Source: Candidatus Njordarchaeota archaeon (GTDB lineage: Archaea > Asgardarchaeota > Njordarchaeia > Njordarchaeales > Njordarchaeaceae). Taken from it: a stretch of 6,386 nucleotides of DNA. Of this stretch, positions 5,771-6,386 are shown piece after piece. Location: NCBI GenBank assembly GCA_029856615.1, contig JAHKLF010000096.1, forward strand, positions 1 to 6,386, given 5' to 3'. The notes under the pieces were generated by a model. The model was not told where the DNA came from. It was given only the letters and a program-made list of their open reading frames with translations, and ran no database searches. Positions within the stretch are counted from its first letter, which is position 1, and each line of letters starts with the position of its first letter. The position numbers were made by a program, and so were the translations under genes.

Positions 5771-6386
5771 GATAAATTTCAATTCTTTCTTTACCTTTAC
5801 CTATGTTTCTCCTCTTCAACTTAACCAGCCCTATCTCGCCAGTCTTTCTAACATGTGTGCCCCCGCATGGGACTTCCCAATTTCTTAACTTCCAGATTCT
5901 CCATCCAGGTTTACTTTCATATATCATAACTTCCTCATTAGATTCTATTATTTTGTTAACGAAATCCTCAATTGATTTAAGAAGTGGCGATATGCTTTGA
6001 TTGAAGGCTAAATCAATTCTGGCTTTCTCAGCAGATATATGTGATCCTATCACCTCTATATTGCCTATAACTTCTTTTACAGCGAAGAATACCAAGTGAG
6101 CAGCTGAATGTAGTCTCATAATCCTGTATCTGCGCTCCCAATCTAATCTCAAGACCACTTGATCTCCGATCCTGAAGTTTGGCTGCTTTTCTAATACATG
6201 TCCGTAATCCTCCCGTATATCTACTATTCGAATATCGTTAATCCATCCTCTATCAGATTCTTGACCTCCGCTTTCTAGGAAGAAAATAGTTTTATCTAAC
6301 CATACAATGTTCTCCTCTAAGTCAATTACTTTCGCTTTTGTTTCACGTAAATATGGATCACTATAAAAGAGGAGTACTGGTTTTTG
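5757..6386 (-). CDS. alaX: Alanyl-tRNA editing protein AlaX (AlaX-M type), start beyond right edge
   Basis: This stand-alone editing enzyme hydrolyses Ser- or Gly-tRNA(Ala) made in error by alanyl-tRNA synthetase. The frame is open to base 6386 and encodes 209 residues; an internal Met-like start at 6158 would cut off the N-terminal domain and is not the real start. No ATG, GTG or TTG precedes the conserved region in frame, and the opening (KPVLLFYSDPYLRETKAKV) matches the family N-terminus, so probably only a few residues are missing. Numbering from the window edge, the glycine-rich domain with LDKTIFFLESGGQESDRG (30-47) is present, marking the medium-length form rather than the short AlaX-S. 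The zinc ligands of the editing site are intact: H93-x3-H97 in RLHSAAH and C174-x3-H178 in CGGTH, followed by KTGEIG (181-186). The C-terminus is basic. It converges on glmS with a 14-base overlap of coding ends. Confidence 0.95.
   Translation of the reverse strand, partial: QKPVLLFYSDPYLRETKAKVIDLEENIVWLDKTIFFLESGGQESDRGWINDIRIVDIREDYGHVLEKQPNFRIGDQVVLRLDWERRYRIMRLHSAAHLVFFAVKEVIGNIEVIGSHISAEKARIDLAFNQSISPLLKSIEDFVNKIIESNEEVMIYESKPGWRIWKLRNWEVPCGGTHVRKTGEIGLVKLKRRNIGKGKERIEIYLIQP
5774..5801 (+). terminator. Possible T-rich terminator of glmS within the alaX 3' end
   Basis: Directly after the glmS stop the plus strand is pyrimidine-rich (TTTC, TTCTTTCTTTACC). It is also the antisense of the lysine/glutamate-rich C-terminus of AlaX, so the composition may simply reflect that coding sequence. 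There is no stem. Confidence 0.25.

Noticed and set aside
5803..6000. 65-residue plus-strand frame inside alaX
   Set aside because: It is the antisense of the conserved AlaX C-terminal domain, including the CGGTH zinc motif.

Overview
The window looks like a stretch of an archaeal chromosome, AT-rich, most likely from a thermophilic member of the Thermoproteota/TACK group. The signs are an archaeal-style Gfo/Idh/MocA sugar-nucleotide dehydrogenase, a stand-alone AlaX tRNA-editing protein, TATA-like boxes followed by short leaders, T-run terminators without strong stems, frequent GTG/TTG starts, and small membrane proteins of no recognised family. The lineage is an inference; there is no rRNA or other phylogenetic marker in the window. 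No tRNA, rRNA, CRISPR array, insertion sequence or long repeat was seen.

Layout: (1) positions 1-777, plus strand, the 3' part of a Gfo/Idh/MocA NAD(P)-dependent dehydrogenase, possibly a UDP-N-acetylglucosamine 3-dehydrogenase. (2) 859-1269, plus, a two-helix membrane protein with a long glutamate-rich tail, followed by a pyrimidine-rich presumed terminator. (3) 1478-1741 and 1729-2421, plus, an overlapping pair with its own TATA-like box: a small acidic protein and a five-helix membrane protein. (4) 2433-3767, minus, convergent with that pair, an orphan 444-residue protein with a convincing PD-(D/E)XK nuclease signature. (5) 3768-3952, a divergent promoter region. (6) 3953-5770, plus, a complete glmS. 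(7) 5757-6386, minus, alaX, converging on and overlapping glmS by 14 bases and running off the right edge of the window. The longest stretch without a gene is about 208 bases (1270-1477).

The recognisable genes are housekeeping: GlmS makes glucosamine-6-phosphate, the entry to UDP-GlcNAc; the dehydrogenase may modify a UDP-amino sugar for surface glycans; AlaX clears mischarged tRNA(Ala). The block 859-3767 between them is the accessory-looking part: three unassigned small or membrane proteins and a nuclease-fold protein. The nuclease-like protein is the best candidate here for something undescribed, but nothing in the window shows what it cuts or whether it works with the membrane proteins.
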